DNA from: Oscillospiraceae bacterium
GTDB lineage: Bacteria > Bacillota > Clostridia > Oscillospirales > Ruminococcaceae
Reading direction: 5' to 3'
DNA: 64,000 nt
Assembly: GCA_022791315.1 (NCBI GenBank)
Contig: JAAVYW010000063.1
Span: forward strand, 18,130-82,129
Numbering within the stretch: position 1 is the first letter of the stretch; every line of letters starts with the position of its first letter. Positions 41,532 through 51,169 of the stretch are shown here, piece after piece. Both the position numbers and the translations under genes were made by a program. The notes beneath the pieces were generated by a model. The model was given only the letters and a program-made list of their open reading frames with translations. It had not been told where the DNA came from and ran no database searches.

Positions 41532-42482
41532 CTAAATCAGCCCCAGCGCCCGCAGCACAGCGGCAATGGCAAAGATGCTGAAGGCCGAGAAAAAGGTGGT
41601 GAGCAGGGTAATCTGCCCGGTGAGTTCCGCATCGCTGTTCATGTTCTTTGCCATGATGTAGCTGGAAACCGCCGTAGGCGAGGCAAAGAGGATGAAGAGT
41701 GTCCCCAGCTCCACGCCCCGGAACCCGCACAGGGCGGCAATGGTGATAATCGCCACCGGCGTCACCACCACTTTTAAGAACGTGGCCGAGAGCGAGAGCC
41801 GCAGGTTCCCCAGCGCCGAGCGGAAATCAAACTGCCCCCCAATCGACAGCAACGCCACCGGAGTAGCCAGGTTTGCCAGGTAATTCACGCTGGTAGCCAC
41901 CATGGTGGGCATGGGCAGCGCCAGCAGCTTATACACCACCCCCAGCACGCAGGCGATAATCAGCGGGTTTGTCACAATCCCCTTTAGCACAGCCAGCGGC
42001 GAGGTGCGCTGCCCCTCCCCCGTCTTGTCAAAGTAGGAGAGGACAATGACGGCCAGGATGTTAAAGAGAATCACCGTAATGGGCAGGATAATGATAATCG
42101 ACCCGCAGTTCTCCTCCCCAAACATGTTGAAAATGAGGGGCAGCCCCAGGATAGAGAAATTGCTGCGGTAAATCGTATGTATCATTGCGCCCCGCTGCCG
42201 GTTGTCCTTCACAAAGAGAGGGATTACCAGGAACCAGAAGAGAAAATTCCCCACAATCGCCCCCGCCGCAAAGAGCGCAAACCCCGGGTCCACAATATTG
42301 GAGAGGTCTGCGCCGCACACCTGCTTAAACAGCAGCACCGGCAGCGCCACTTTAAACACCAGCGTAGTGGCGGAGTTGACAAAGGCGTCCCCGATGATTT
42401 TTTTCTGTTTCAGCGCCCACCCCAGGAACACCACCACAAACACCGGCACCACCGCGTTCAGGCTGAACATGATATTTTCCAA
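41532..42482 (-). CDS. AEC (auxin efflux carrier) family transporter
   Basis: 316 residues with about ten hydrophobic helices in two halves, as in the AEC family (start MENIMFSLNAVVPVFVVVFLG; RSNFSILGLPLIFNMFG; TNPLIIACVLGVVYKLL). Members export organic acids such as malate or related anions. The likely start is TTG 42482 because MENIMFSLNA matches the family; ATG 42470 is the alternative. Confidence 0.88.
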   Translation of the reverse strand: MENIMFSLNAVVPVFVVVFLGWALKQKKIIGDAFVNSATTLVFKVALPVLLFKQVCGADLSNIVDPGFALFAAGAIVGNFLFWFLVIPLFVKDNRQRGAMIHTIYRSNFSILGLPLIFNMFGEENCGSIIIILPITVILFNILAVIVLSYFDKTGEGQRTSPLAVLKGIVTNPLIIACVLGVVYKLLALPMPTMVATSVNYLANLATPVALLSIGGQFDFRSALGNLRLSLSATFLKVVVTPVAIITIAALCGFRGVELGTLFILFASPTAVSSYIMAKNMNSDAELTGQITLLTTFFSAFSIFAIAAVLRALGLI

Positions 42483-42516
42483 AATCCATCACTTCTCTTT
42501 TTTGTTTTTAGGTCCC

Positions 42517-42884
42517 TATCCCCTTCAGAGGGGCAGCAGATACCGGTCTTCACTGCCGCAAAGCGGCGAGGTTATGCGCGCCTTTGAGCAGGAAAAGCAC
42601 GCCCTGCGTTTTCCTGCCATCCCTCAAGGCCGTAAACGGCCTTGGCGCCGCCTAACACGACATTGTGAATTAGCAACACCACGCACCTCGTCATGGTATA
42701 TCTCATGCGCAGTGTACCGCATCGCATCGCAGCCCGTCGTCAGCGGACACAACATGGCCTTGCCACCTCGTCCTGTGCATATAGCCGCAGGTCGTAATAT
42801 GACCTGCACTGCTGCAAAACGGCGAGGCTACGATAGAACAGACACTTGGCGCAAACACACCAAACCTGCGCCTGCGGCGCAGGA
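42517..42884. repeat. Palindrome-rich intergenic block
   Basis: The gap 42483-43046 between pfkA and the AEC gene contains no gene. It holds a chain of perfect inverted repeats: GCCGC/GCGGC (42555-42567), CAGGAAAA/TTTTCCTG (42589-42616), CAAGGCCG/CGGCCTTG (42625-42644), GCAGGTC/GACCTGC (42787-42807) and CCTGCGCC/GGCGCAGG (42865-42883). A 26-base direct repeat occurs at 42551-42576 and 42807-42832 (22 of 26 identical). It may be a cluster of REP-like elements or a structured RNA. Confidence 0.6.
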
Positions 42885-42993
42885 AAAACACGTTCTTCGT
42901 ATTTTTATGTCCATTATACCACACCCACCCCCAGAAAAAAAGCATCCCGCCTGTCGAAAAAACACCCGCAGTTCTGTCTATTTTTCCACGCGC

Positions 42994-43034
42994 AAAAACC
43001 GGCGCCCACCCCAAAAAGGAGCAAAACGCCGGTT
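42994..43034 (-). terminator. Terminator of pfkA
   Basis: On the minus strand AACCGGCG pairs with CGCCGGTT (loop 22 bases), running into TTTTT. It lies 12 bases after the pfkA stop. Confidence 0.8.
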
Positions 43035-43046
43035 CCTCTTAATCAC

Positions 43047-44015
43047 TTAGAAGGATACGTCAAGCATCACCTTATACAGGTGCATGTCAATTTCCTTCTT
43101 CATCTGCAACGCTTCCAGAATGTCATAGTCCACAATCTCGTTGCCCTTGCAGCAAACCACCCGGTTGCCGATGCCCTGGGAGAGCAGCTCCACCGCACGG
43201 CAGCCCATCCGGCTGGCCTCCACCCGGTCCCGCAGGGTGGGGGAACCGCCCCGCTGCACATGCCCCAGTACCATGCACCGGGCCTCCATGTTCAGCCGGT
43301 TGGAGATAATCTCCGTCAGCTCCTGGGCCCGCACCTTGGAGCCCTCGGCCACTACAACAATGGAGTGTTTCTTGCCCAGGCTATAGGCCCTCTGGAGCCT
43401 GGTGATAATGGCTTCCACATTGGGTTCCACTTCGGGAATAAGTACAGCAGAGGCCCCTGCCGCAATGGCGGTGTTCAGGGCAATATAGCCCGCGCCCCTT
43501 CCCATAACCTCCACCACAATGCAGCGCTCATGGGACATGGCAGTATCCATTAGCCGGTCAATCATATCCAGCGCCGTGTTCATGGCGGTGTCATAGCCAA
43601 TGGTGTAATCGGTGCAGGCAATGTCATTGTCAATCGTCCCGGGAATGCCGATACAGGGAACCCCACGCACCGACAAATCCCTAGCGCCCCGGTAGGAACC
43701 GTCGCCGCCGATGACGGCAATGCCGTCAATCCCCAGTTTCTTACACATATCCTTGGCCTTCTGCAGGCCCGCTTCCTCCCGGAATTCCTTGCAGCGCGCC
43801 GTATAGAGAATTGTGCCACCCCGGTGCACAGTGTCCGACACAGTACGGGCTGTCATTTCCTTCACGTCACCTGCAATCAAGCCAGCATAACCCCGGTTGA
43901 TGCCAATCACTTTCAATCCCTGGGAAATACCGGAACGCACCACGGCACGCACCGCCGCGTTCATTCCGGGGGCATCGCCTCCGCTGGTCAAGACGCCAAT
44001 AGTTTTGATTTCCAT
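43047..44015 (-). CDS. pfkA: ATP-dependent 6-phosphofructokinase
   Basis: 322 residues, the bacterial PfkA size. Key segments are present: TSGGDAPGMNAAVRAVVR (ATP site), IGGDGSYRGA, GIPGTIDNDIACTDYTIGYDTA (catalytic TIDND) and VEVMGRGAGYIAL (substrate site). It phosphorylates fructose 6-phosphate in glycolysis. The start is ATG 44015, ten bases after GGAGG. It has its own promoter just after dnaE and its own terminator. Confidence 0.97.
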   Translation of the reverse strand: MEIKTIGVLTSGGDAPGMNAAVRAVVRSGISQGLKVIGINRGYAGLIAGDVKEMTARTVSDTVHRGGTILYTARCKEFREEAGLQKAKDMCKKLGIDGIAVIGGDGSYRGARDLSVRGVPCIGIPGTIDNDIACTDYTIGYDTAMNTALDMIDRLMDTAMSHERCIVVEVMGRGAGYIALNTAIAAGASAVLIPEVEPNVEAIITRLQRAYSLGKKHSIVVVAEGSKVRAQELTEIISNRLNMEARCMVLGHVQRGGSPTLRDRVEASRMGCRAVELLSQGIGNRVVCCKGNEIVDYDILEALQMKKEIDMHLYKVMLDVSF

Positions 44016-44177
44016 CTCAACGACTCCTCCCACTATTCCTGATGCTATTCGCTGCCACCACCCCTGCAGTCAAGCAGGGAGAGCTGCTGGCAGAACAAAT
44101 TCTCTTTAAAATTAAAATGCCATTCCCGCCGCTTTAGCCCGCCAGGGGGCCGCACACAGCTGCATAATGATAATACT

Positions 44178-44207
44178 ATAATACTACATTCCGGAAAACA
44201 GTGTCAA
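44178..44207 (-). promoter_or_regulatory. Sigma-A-type promoter of pfkA
   Basis: On the minus strand a perfect TTGACA is followed after 18 bases by TATTAT. It lies directly after the dnaE stop and 160 bases before pfkA. Confidence 0.65.
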
Positions 44208-44211
44208 CGGT

Positions 44212-47200
44212 TTAATTCCTTGTTACGACATTATCGTCACCTAGTATGTTTTTCAGCTCCCTTACCATGGGTTTATTATGAAATACATACAGATTTTGCG
44301 GGAGTTTCACATACTTCCCAATATCGGAAAAGTAGAAAATCACCGGGAAATTCCCCTCAAAGATTGACAGCAGATTCCTGGCCCGCCGGTATTCCCCGCT
44401 GTTTTCCGAGGGCACTTTCAAATAGAGCCCCGCCTTTTCCCCCGTTGCCGGGGCAGCCCCTCTGCCCCGGTATTCCTTGGCGCCGCAGGCAAAGTCCAGC
44501 AGCAGCTTGGGCTCCTCCTCCCCGCTGGCGCTCAGTTTCCCCTCCACCACAACTGCGTTCCCCTCGGCCAGTGTGGCACTGTATTTCGCCAGCATCTGGG
44601 GGAACACCAGCACTTCAATGGAGCCGCTCATGTCCTCCACGGTGAGAAAGGCCATGGTGTTCTGGCTCTTGGTGGTCTTCACCTGCCGCCGCTCCACCAC
44701 CCCCAGCACCAGCACCCGCTTCCCGTCATATCCGGCTGCCAGCCGCTCGTCCCCTGTGAGGGTGCCAATGGCCGTGGCGTGGATATCCTGCGCCAGCTGC
44801 CGGTATTCATCGATGGGGTGCCCCGAGAGGTAAATCCCAGTGGTCTCCTTCTCCATCGCCAGCTTTTCCCGCTCGGTGAATTCCCCCACGTCGGGCAGGG
44901 CCGGCCCCTGTTTTGCCAGTGCCTCATCGTCAAAGAGGTTAATCTGCCCCTCAATATTCCCCCGCCGTTCCTCGTCAATGGCTGCCAGGATGAATTCCAT
45001 CCCCTGCATCATCTGCTTGCGGGTATGCCCCAGGGAGTCCAGCGCCCCGCACTGGATTAAGCTCTCCAGCGCCTTCTTGTTCAGCTCCCGCCCTGCCATC
45101 CGGCGGCAGAAGTCCTCAAAATCCGTGTAGGGCCCGGCCTCCCGCCCCTGGCAGATGCAGCGGATAACCCCCCGCCCCAGGTTTTTCACCGCCAGCAGCC
45201 CAAATCGGATATCCTCCCCCTCCACTGTAAAGTCCGCCTCGCTCACGTTCACATCCGGCGGCAGCAGCCGGATGCCCATCCGCTCGCACTCCCCGATGTA
45301 CTCAATGACCTTCCCTGTGCTGTCCAGGATGCTGGTGAGCAGCGCCGCCATATACTCCTTTGGGTAGTGTACCTTTAAATACGCCGTCTGGTACGACACG
45401 AAGGCATAGGCCGCCGCATGGGATTTGTTAAAGGCATAGGAGGCAAAGGAGGCCATCTCGTCAAAGATTTCGTTGGCCACCTTTTCCGGAACCCCGCGGC
45501 GCACTGCCCCTTCCACCACCACATTCCCCGCCTCGTCGGTCATGCCGTGGATAAAGTGGTCCCGCTCCTCGGCCATGATGGCGCTCTTCTTTTTCGCCAT
45601 AGCCCGCCGCACCAGGTCCGAGCGCCCGTAGGAGTACCCCGCCAGCTCCCGGCAAATCTGCATCACCTGCTCCTGGTACACAATACACCCATAGGTCACT
45701 GAGAGGATGGGCTCCAAGAGCGGCGTCTTGTAGGTCACTTTCTCCGGGTGGTGCCGGTTGCGGAGATACAGCGGGATAGAATCCATAGGCCCGGGCCGGT
45801 AGAGGGAAATCACGGCGATTAAGTCCTCAAGCCCCTCGGGCCGCAGCCCGGTGAGCACCTGCCGCATCCCCGCCGATTCAAACTGGAAAACGCCGCAGGT
45901 CTGCCCGGTGCAGAAAATATCCAGCACCCCCCGGTCGTCCAGCGGGATGTTGTCCGCCGAAAACCCCGGCTCCCGCAGCCGGATTTTGCGCTCCGCGTTT
46001 TGAATCACCGTCAAGTTCCGCAGCCCCAAAAAATCCATTTTCAATAGCCCCAAATCCTCCAGGGTCGTCATGGGGAACTGGGTCACAATAAACTCGTCGT
46101 TTTTTTGCAGGGGCACGTAGTGTACCACCGGTTCCTTGGTAATCACCACCCCCGCCGCATGGGTGGAGGCGTGGCGGGGCGTCCCCTCCAGGCGTCTCGC
46201 CATGTCCACCAGGCGGCGCACCTCGGCGTTCTCCCCGTATTCCCTGCGCAGTTCGGGGGAAACCTGCAAGGCCCTTTCCAAGGTCATGCCCAGCTCCCCC
46301 GGCACCAGCCGGGCAATCCTGTCCACGCTCTGGTAGCTCATCCCCAGTGCCCGGCCCACGTCCCGCAGCGCCCCCTTTGCCGCCATGGTGCCAAAGGTGA
46401 TAATCTGCGCCACATGGTCGGCCCCGTACTTGCGCACCACATAGTCAATCACCTCGGGCCGCCGCACATAGCAGAAATCAATATCAAAGTCAGGCATGCT
46501 CACCCGCTCCGGGTTCAAAAACCGCTCAAAGAGCAGCTGGTAGCGCAGCGGGTCAATGGAGGTGATGCCCATGCAGTAGGCGGCAATAGAACCAGCCCCC
46601 GAACCCCGCCCCGGCCCCACCGGGATGTCCTTGGAGCGGGCAAAATCGATGAAATCCGCCACAATGAGATAGTAGTCCACATACCCCATGCTGCGGATGA
46701 CCCCCAGCTCGTAGTCCAGCCTGTCCACCGCCTCTTTTGGGGGCGGGTCGCCATAGCGCTTTCTCAGCCCAGCCCGGCAGCGGTTCACAAAATAGGTCTC
46801 GTTGTCCTCCCCCGAATCGTTGACAAAATAGGGCAGCTTAATAACCCCAAACTCAAAGTCCACCTGGCAGCGGGCGGCAATCTTCCCGGTGTTCTCAATC
46901 GCGTCCTCAAACCCGGCAAAGCGTTGTGCCATCTCCTCCTCGGACTTCAGGTAAAACTGGTCGGTGGCAAATTCCAGCTCCCGCTCCTCCCCCACCGTTT
47001 TCCCGGTCTGGATACACAACAGCACGTCCTGCATCTCGCTGTCCTCTTTTTGGATATAGTGCACATCGTTGGTGGCCGCCATGGGGATGCCCAGTTCCTC
47101 CGAAAGCCGCGCCAAGGAGGGCAAAATCAGCTGCTGCTCTCTGATACCGTGATCCTGTATCTCGATGAAGAAGTTGCCCTCCCCAAAGGTGTCCCGGTAA

Positions 47201-47682
47201 AATTCCGCCGCAGCCCTGGCCCCGGCGAAATCCCCCTCCACCAGCCGCCGGGGAATCTCACCCGCCAAACAGGCCGAGAGGGCAATAAGCCCCTCGTGGT
47301 GGCGCCCCAGCAGCTCCCGGTCAATGCGGGGCTTGCCGTAAAACCCGTCAATATAGGCCTGGGAGGTGAGCTGCATCAGGTTTTGATACCCTACCTGGCT
47401 CTCACACAGCAGCACCAGGTGATAGGGCTTGTTGTCCAGCCCGTGTACCTTGTCAAAGCGGCTGCGGGGCGCCACATACACCTCGCAGCCAATCACCGGA
47501 TGAATCCCCTGTTCCAGGCAGGCGCGGTAAAAGTCAATCACCCCATACATCACCCCGTGATCGGTGATAGCCAGGTGCTCCTGCCCCAGGGCCTTGGCGG
47601 CGGCGGCCAGCTCCTTGATGCGGCAGGCCCCGTCCAAGAGGCTATATTCTGTGTGGACATGCAGATGGGCAAACCCGCTCAC
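44212..47682 (-). CDS. dnaE: DNA polymerase III alpha subunit, DnaE
   Basis: 1156 residues. Order: PHP domain (HLHVHTEYSLLDGACR), the polymerase palm with catalytic Asp in SMPDFDIDFCYVRR, fingers, a helix-hairpin-helix region and a C-terminal OB-fold (RVLVLGVVERRQVKT). This is the DnaE type, not PolC. It starts with GTG overlapping the whiA stop (GTGA), with GGGGGAT upstream. In low-GC Gram-positives DnaE extends primers and works with PolC in replication. Confidence 0.97.
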   Translation of the reverse strand: MSGFAHLHVHTEYSLLDGACRIKELAAAAKALGQEHLAITDHGVMYGVIDFYRACLEQGIHPVIGCEVYVAPRSRFDKVHGLDNKPYHLVLLCESQVGYQNLMQLTSQAYIDGFYGKPRIDRELLGRHHEGLIALSACLAGEIPRRLVEGDFAGARAAAEFYRDTFGEGNFFIEIQDHGIREQQLILPSLARLSEELGIPMAATNDVHYIQKEDSEMQDVLLCIQTGKTVGEERELEFATDQFYLKSEEEMAQRFAGFEDAIENTGKIAARCQVDFEFGVIKLPYFVNDSGEDNETYFVNRCRAGLRKRYGDPPPKEAVDRLDYELGVIRSMGYVDYYLIVADFIDFARSKDIPVGPGRGSGAGSIAAYCMGITSIDPLRYQLLFERFLNPERVSMPDFDIDFCYVRRPEVIDYVVRKYGADHVAQIITFGTMAAKGALRDVGRALGMSYQSVDRIARLVPGELGMTLERALQVSPELRREYGENAEVRRLVDMARRLEGTPRHASTHAAGVVITKEPVVHYVPLQKNDEFIVTQFPMTTLEDLGLLKMDFLGLRNLTVIQNAERKIRLREPGFSADNIPLDDRGVLDIFCTGQTCGVFQFESAGMRQVLTGLRPEGLEDLIAVISLYRPGPMDSIPLYLRNRHHPEKVTYKTPLLEPILSVTYGCIVYQEQVMQICRELAGYSYGRSDLVRRAMAKKKSAIMAEERDHFIHGMTDEAGNVVVEGAVRRGVPEKVANEIFDEMASFASYAFNKSHAAAYAFVSYQTAYLKVHYPKEYMAALLTSILDSTGKVIEYIGECERMGIRLLPPDVNVSEADFTVEGEDIRFGLLAVKNLGRGVIRCICQGREAGPYTDFEDFCRRMAGRELNKKALESLIQCGALDSLGHTRKQMMQGMEFILAAIDEERRGNIEGQINLFDDEALAKQGPALPDVGEFTEREKLAMEKETTGIYLSGHPIDEYRQLAQDIHATAIGTLTGDERLAAGYDGKRVLVLGVVERRQVKTTKSQNTMAFLTVEDMSGSIEVLVFPQMLAKYSATLAEGNAVVVEGKLSASGEEEPKLLLDFACGAKEYRGRGAAPATGEKAGLYLKVPSENSGEYRRARNLLSIFEGNFPVIFYFSDIGKYVKLPQNLYVFHNKPMVRELKNILGDDNVVTRN

Positions 47683-48599
47683 TGGCCATCCCCCTTTTCC
47701 TGTTCCCTCAGTTCCTCTGCCATCCTGCTGATTTTTGTCAGCCTGTGGTTGACTGCCGAGCGCGTGGCCCTGTCCGGGAGGATTTCCCCCAGTTCCCGCA
47801 GGCTCATCTCCGGGTTCTCCCGCCGGGCAACCGCCACCTGCCGCAGCGGCTCGGGCAAAAAGCCCTCCCCCTTGTGGGCTAGGATATACTCAATATCCCG
47901 CAGCTGGGCCACGGCGGCATTCACCGTCTTGTCAATATTGGCAGTCTCAAAATTAGTGCGCCGGTTGGCGTTGTTCCGTACATCCTTGTACACTTTAATC
48001 CGCATCAGCGCCAGGGAACTCCCCGTGGCCCCCAGCGCGGTGAGGAAATCCTCAATGGCCTCGCTCTCTTTGCAGTACACCACCTGGAGCCCCTTGCGGG
48101 TGGTGCGCTTGGCGGGAAACCCCGCCAGCTTGAGCAGCGTTTCCAGGTCGCCCGCCAAATTGTGGTAGGGCACAGTGAATTCCAGATGGTAGGCCCGTTC
48201 CGGGTTCATCACGCTGCCGCAGGCCAGATAGGCCCCCTTCAAAAAGGCCAGCAGCTCCTCCTCTTCCTCCGGCTGGAAGTGAATCCGCAAGGAGACCTCT
48301 TCCGCCCGGTGCCCAAAGCGGGCAAAGGCCCGCCCCGCCGCCTCCCCCGCAATGCGGCAGAGGGTGGATTCCTTTCCCCCCTGGCCCTGGCAGCGCACCT
48401 CCGGCACAGTGTCGAAGAGCTCCCCCAGCAGCCCCTCTAAAAGGGTACACACCTCCCGCCGGTCGCTCTGGAAGAGCATCTCCTCCGATGAGAACTCCTT
48501 CCCAAAGAGCAGCAGCCCATAGCACAGGGCCAGCCGCTGCCCCTCTTCCGCCGGCGCCTGCCGGCACAACTCGCCCTTCACCTGCGCGGCAAAGCCCAT
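47679..48599 (-). CDS. whiA: WhiA, LAGLIDADG-fold/HTH regulator
   Basis: 306 residues. The N-terminal half resembles the homing-endonuclease fold (FLKGAYLACGSVMNPERAYHLEF); the C-terminal HTH is ENPEMSLRELGEILPDRATR. In Bacillus WhiA affects cell division and chromosome segregation; in actinomycetes it is a sporulation regulator. The start is ATG 48599 with GGAGGAAC. It lies between rapZ and dnaE. Confidence 0.94.
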   Translation of the reverse strand: MGFAAQVKGELCRQAPAEEGQRLALCYGLLLFGKEFSSEEMLFQSDRREVCTLLEGLLGELFDTVPEVRCQGQGGKESTLCRIAGEAAGRAFARFGHRAEEVSLRIHFQPEEEEELLAFLKGAYLACGSVMNPERAYHLEFTVPYHNLAGDLETLLKLAGFPAKRTTRKGLQVVYCKESEAIEDFLTALGATGSSLALMRIKVYKDVRNNANRRTNFETANIDKTVNAAVAQLRDIEYILAHKGEGFLPEPLRQVAVARRENPEMSLRELGEILPDRATRSAVNHRLTKISRMAEELREQEKGDGQ

Positions 48600-48645
48600 G
48601 TTCCTCCCCGCCTTTCTGCCTCCCCGGTTTCGCCCCTTTGGAGCA

Positions 48646-48699
48646 GTGTCCTCACGCCGGCGGGCCAGGTGGCAGCACCCAGCCCCTGCGTGAGGACAC
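48646..48699. other. 12-bp inverted repeat between rapZ and whiA
   Basis: Perfect 12-base arms at 48646-48657 and 48688-48699 with a 30-base loop. No T-run follows. The loop holds the 20-base block (48665-48684) found also at 14821-14840. Confidence 0.55.
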
Positions 48700-48725
48700 C
48701 AACATCCCGGCCACATCAGGGCCCG

Positions 48726-49586
48726 CTATTTCCGTTTCGCAATATCCCGGTGGCTCACCACCGCCCGGTATCCCTTCCCCTGCAAGTGATGGTAAATCAG
48801 CTCGGCAAAGGTGACAGACCGGTGCTTGCCCCCTGTGCAGCCCACGGCCACCGTCAGCTGCCCCTTGCCCTCCTCGATAAAGAGGGGGAGCTGGTAGTCA
48901 ATGAGTTCCAACAGCTTCCCCGCCAGGGTCCTGGACTGTTCAAACTGCATCACATAGTCCCGCACCGGCGCATCCAGCCCTGTGTGTTCCTTGAGCTCAG
49001 GTATGTAAAAGGGGTTGGGCAGGCAGCGCACGTCAAATACCAGGTCGGCCTCCATGGGCAAGCCGTATTTAAACCCAAAGGACATCACGCTCACCATAAT
49101 GGGCGAGCTCCCCTCGGCAGAGAAATAGGAGATTACCTTTTCCCGCAGCTGCCCCGCCGAGAGGTAAGTGGTGTCAATCACCATGTCCGCCCGCTGGCGG
49201 ATGGGCCCCAGCAGCTCCCGCTCCCGCCGGATAGCCTCCTGGGTAGAGCCGCTGCGCTCCGCCAAGGGGTGCTTGCGCCTGGTCTCCTTATAGCGGGTGA
49301 TAAGGGTCTTGTCGTCCGTGTCCAAAAACAAGATACGGAATGTAAATTCATCGGAGGCCACGCTGTCCAGCTCGTCCAGCACCTCCTGAAGCGAGTCCTT
49401 GGCCCGCACATCGGCCACAATAGCCACCCTGTCCAGCTTCCCCTGGGACTGCACGCACACCTCTGCAAATTTGGGGATTAGGCTGGGCGGCATATTGTCC
49501 ACACAGTAAAACCCCATGTCCTCCAGCGCGTGAATCGCCTGTGTCTTCCCGGCCCCCGACAGGCCCGACAGCACCACCAGTTCCAT
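48726..49586 (-). CDS. rapZ: RapZ/YvcJ nucleotide-binding RNA adapter protein
   Basis: 286 residues. Walker A is LSGLSGAGKTQA; the C-terminal family motif IGCTGGKHRSV appears here as VGCTGGKHRSVTFAE. In Gram-positives YvcJ binds and hydrolyses GTP and is encoded beside whiA and yvcK; in enterobacteria RapZ guides RNase E. No yvcK lies between rapZ and whiA here. The start is taken as ATG 49586 (MELVVLSG). Confidence 0.95.
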   Translation of the reverse strand: MELVVLSGLSGAGKTQAIHALEDMGFYCVDNMPPSLIPKFAEVCVQSQGKLDRVAIVADVRAKDSLQEVLDELDSVASDEFTFRILFLDTDDKTLITRYKETRRKHPLAERSGSTQEAIRRERELLGPIRQRADMVIDTTYLSAGQLREKVISYFSAEGSSPIMVSVMSFGFKYGLPMEADLVFDVRCLPNPFYIPELKEHTGLDAPVRDYVMQFEQSRTLAGKLLELIDYQLPLFIEEGKGQLTVAVGCTGGKHRSVTFAELIYHHLQGKGYRAVVSHRDIAKRK

Positions 49587-49651
49587 GCCCGTCACCCATA
49601 GCCCCCGCCCCGCGAGGGCTCCCTTTCTCTCATTTTAAAGCGGTCTCGCAG

Positions 49652-50587
49652 CTAATACTCCAATTCCCGCAGCAGCCCCTCCGGCAGCCCCTGCACTTCG
49701 GGTTCCAACCGGTATCCCGTCTTCTCCTCCACGGCCTGGACAACCCGTTGCATCAGCTCTTTCACCTGGGCCGCCGTTGCCCCCCCGGTGTTGACGACAA
49801 AGCCGCTGTGCTTCTGGCTCACCTGTGCCCCGCCCACCGAAAAGCCCTTGAGCCCGCACTGCTCAATCAGCGCCGAGGCATAGGCCCCTGCCGGCCGTTT
49901 AAAGGTGCTCCCCGCGCTGGGGAATTCCAGGGGCTGCTTTTCCCTCCGGCGGGCATAGAGCTCCTCCATCTGGTCTTTAATCAGCGCCTTGTCCCCCGGC
50001 TGTAGCGCAAACACAGCCTCGGTAATCACGCCCCCCCGCTCCATAAAGACACTGTGGCGGTAGGAGAGGGCGAGCTCTTCCACTGGCAGGGTGTGTTCCT
50101 CCCCCGTCCCGTCCAGGAAAGACACCCGGTTCAGTATTCCCTTTACCTCCCCGCCGTAGGCCCCGGCGTTCATATACACCGCGCCCCCCACCGATCCGGG
50201 GATTCCCCAGGCAAATTCCAGCCCTGTCAGCCCGTTGTCCCTGGCAAAGAGGCACAGCTTTGCCAGGGATACCCCTGCCGCCGCCGCCAGCTCCCCCCCA
50301 GGCAGCAGGGAGAGCCCCTCCCCCTCCCGGCAGGAGGGCTGGACAACACAGCCGTCAAAGCCGCTGTCCGCCGCCAGCAGGTTGGAACCCCGCCCCATTA
50401 AGAACCAGGGCGCCCCCTCTTCCCGGAGCATAGTCAATACCCCCCGCAGCATCGCCGTATCCAGCGTGCGCACAAAGAGCCTGGCCGGCCCGCCGATTTG
50501 AAAGGAGGTGTGCAGCGCCAGCGGCTCCTGCCGCAGCACCGTGCACCCCAGCGCCGCCGCCCGCTCCCCCAGCTGTTCCCAATCCAT
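49652..50587 (-). CDS. murB: UDP-N-acetylenolpyruvoylglucosamine reductase
   Basis: 311 residues. FAD-binding and active-site segments are all present: TSFQIGGPARLFVR, LEFAWGIPGSVGGAVYMNAG, LSYRHSVF and FPSAGSTFKRPAG. MurB makes UDP-N-acetylmuramate for peptidoglycan. The start is ATG 50587, or the ATG two codons earlier; AGAGGTGGG lies upstream. Confidence 0.96.
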   Translation of the reverse strand: MDWEQLGERAAALGCTVLRQEPLALHTSFQIGGPARLFVRTLDTAMLRGVLTMLREEGAPWFLMGRGSNLLAADSGFDGCVVQPSCREGEGLSLLPGGELAAAAGVSLAKLCLFARDNGLTGLEFAWGIPGSVGGAVYMNAGAYGGEVKGILNRVSFLDGTGEEHTLPVEELALSYRHSVFMERGGVITEAVFALQPGDKALIKDQMEELYARRREKQPLEFPSAGSTFKRPAGAYASALIEQCGLKGFSVGGAQVSQKHSGFVVNTGGATAAQVKELMQRVVQAVEEKTGYRLEPEVQGLPEGLLRELEY

Positions 50588-50748
50588 GCCCATCCCACCT
50601 CTCTCGTCTTTCCGGGCAGCTTCTCTCCGATTTCCCGCCCTTCTGTTTATCCTATGCGCTTTTCCCCCGTTTTACCAATCAACTCCCTGAACAGGCACGC
50701 CCAAGGGCTCTTTTTCGTTTGGTATCACGCAAAGCCGTCCGCAGAAAT

Positions 50749-51129
50749 TCATATCATTTTCCCATCCTCAACCCGGACAGCGATTTGCCAGGCATCCTCA
50801 TAGACAATGGTTCCCACAAAATTTGTATAAACCACATCGTAGGGCTTTTGATACTTATCCAAAAGCCCTACAGCGGGCTGCAATCTCTCGGCCATTTCCC
50901 GTGTGCTTTCACATTTAAAAAACGGAATCACCTTTTCCCGGTTTTTACAGGGCTCCGGTTCAGGGAGGTTCACTTTAAACCAGCTGTCAATCGAGAAAAA
51001 CAATTCCCTTTCCTTGTCGGTTAATCGCCCGTCCCTTATCAGGTTCCAACAAAGGCTAAACACCCATTTGGGGTACTCTGTGACATAGGGATTCTCTCCC
51101 CCCTGTATTCTCATATACCTGTATCCCAT
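50749..51129 (-). CDS. Hypothetical protein of unrecognised family
   Basis: 126 residues (start MGYRYMRIQGGENPYVTEYP, GGGAGATAGC upstream). It is soluble and rich in aromatic and charged residues; features include WFKVNLPEPEPCKNREK and TNFVGTIVYEDAWQIAVRVEDG. No signal peptide or helix is seen. Its base composition is more AT-rich than that of murB and the ROK gene on either side, which suggests insertion into this otherwise conserved cluster. Confidence 0.65.
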   Translation of the reverse strand: MGYRYMRIQGGENPYVTEYPKWVFSLCWNLIRDGRLTDKERELFFSIDSWFKVNLPEPEPCKNREKVIPFFKCESTREMAERLQPAVGLLDKYQKPYDVVYTNFVGTIVYEDAWQIAVRVEDGKMI

Positions 51130-51169
51130 GCTATCTCCCGAAAGCGCAGCGCCCCCCAGAGCGGCTTCC

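Noticed and set aside
46105..48168. 687-codon plus-strand open frame
   Set aside because: It is antisense to dnaE and whiA and has no ribosome site or domain.
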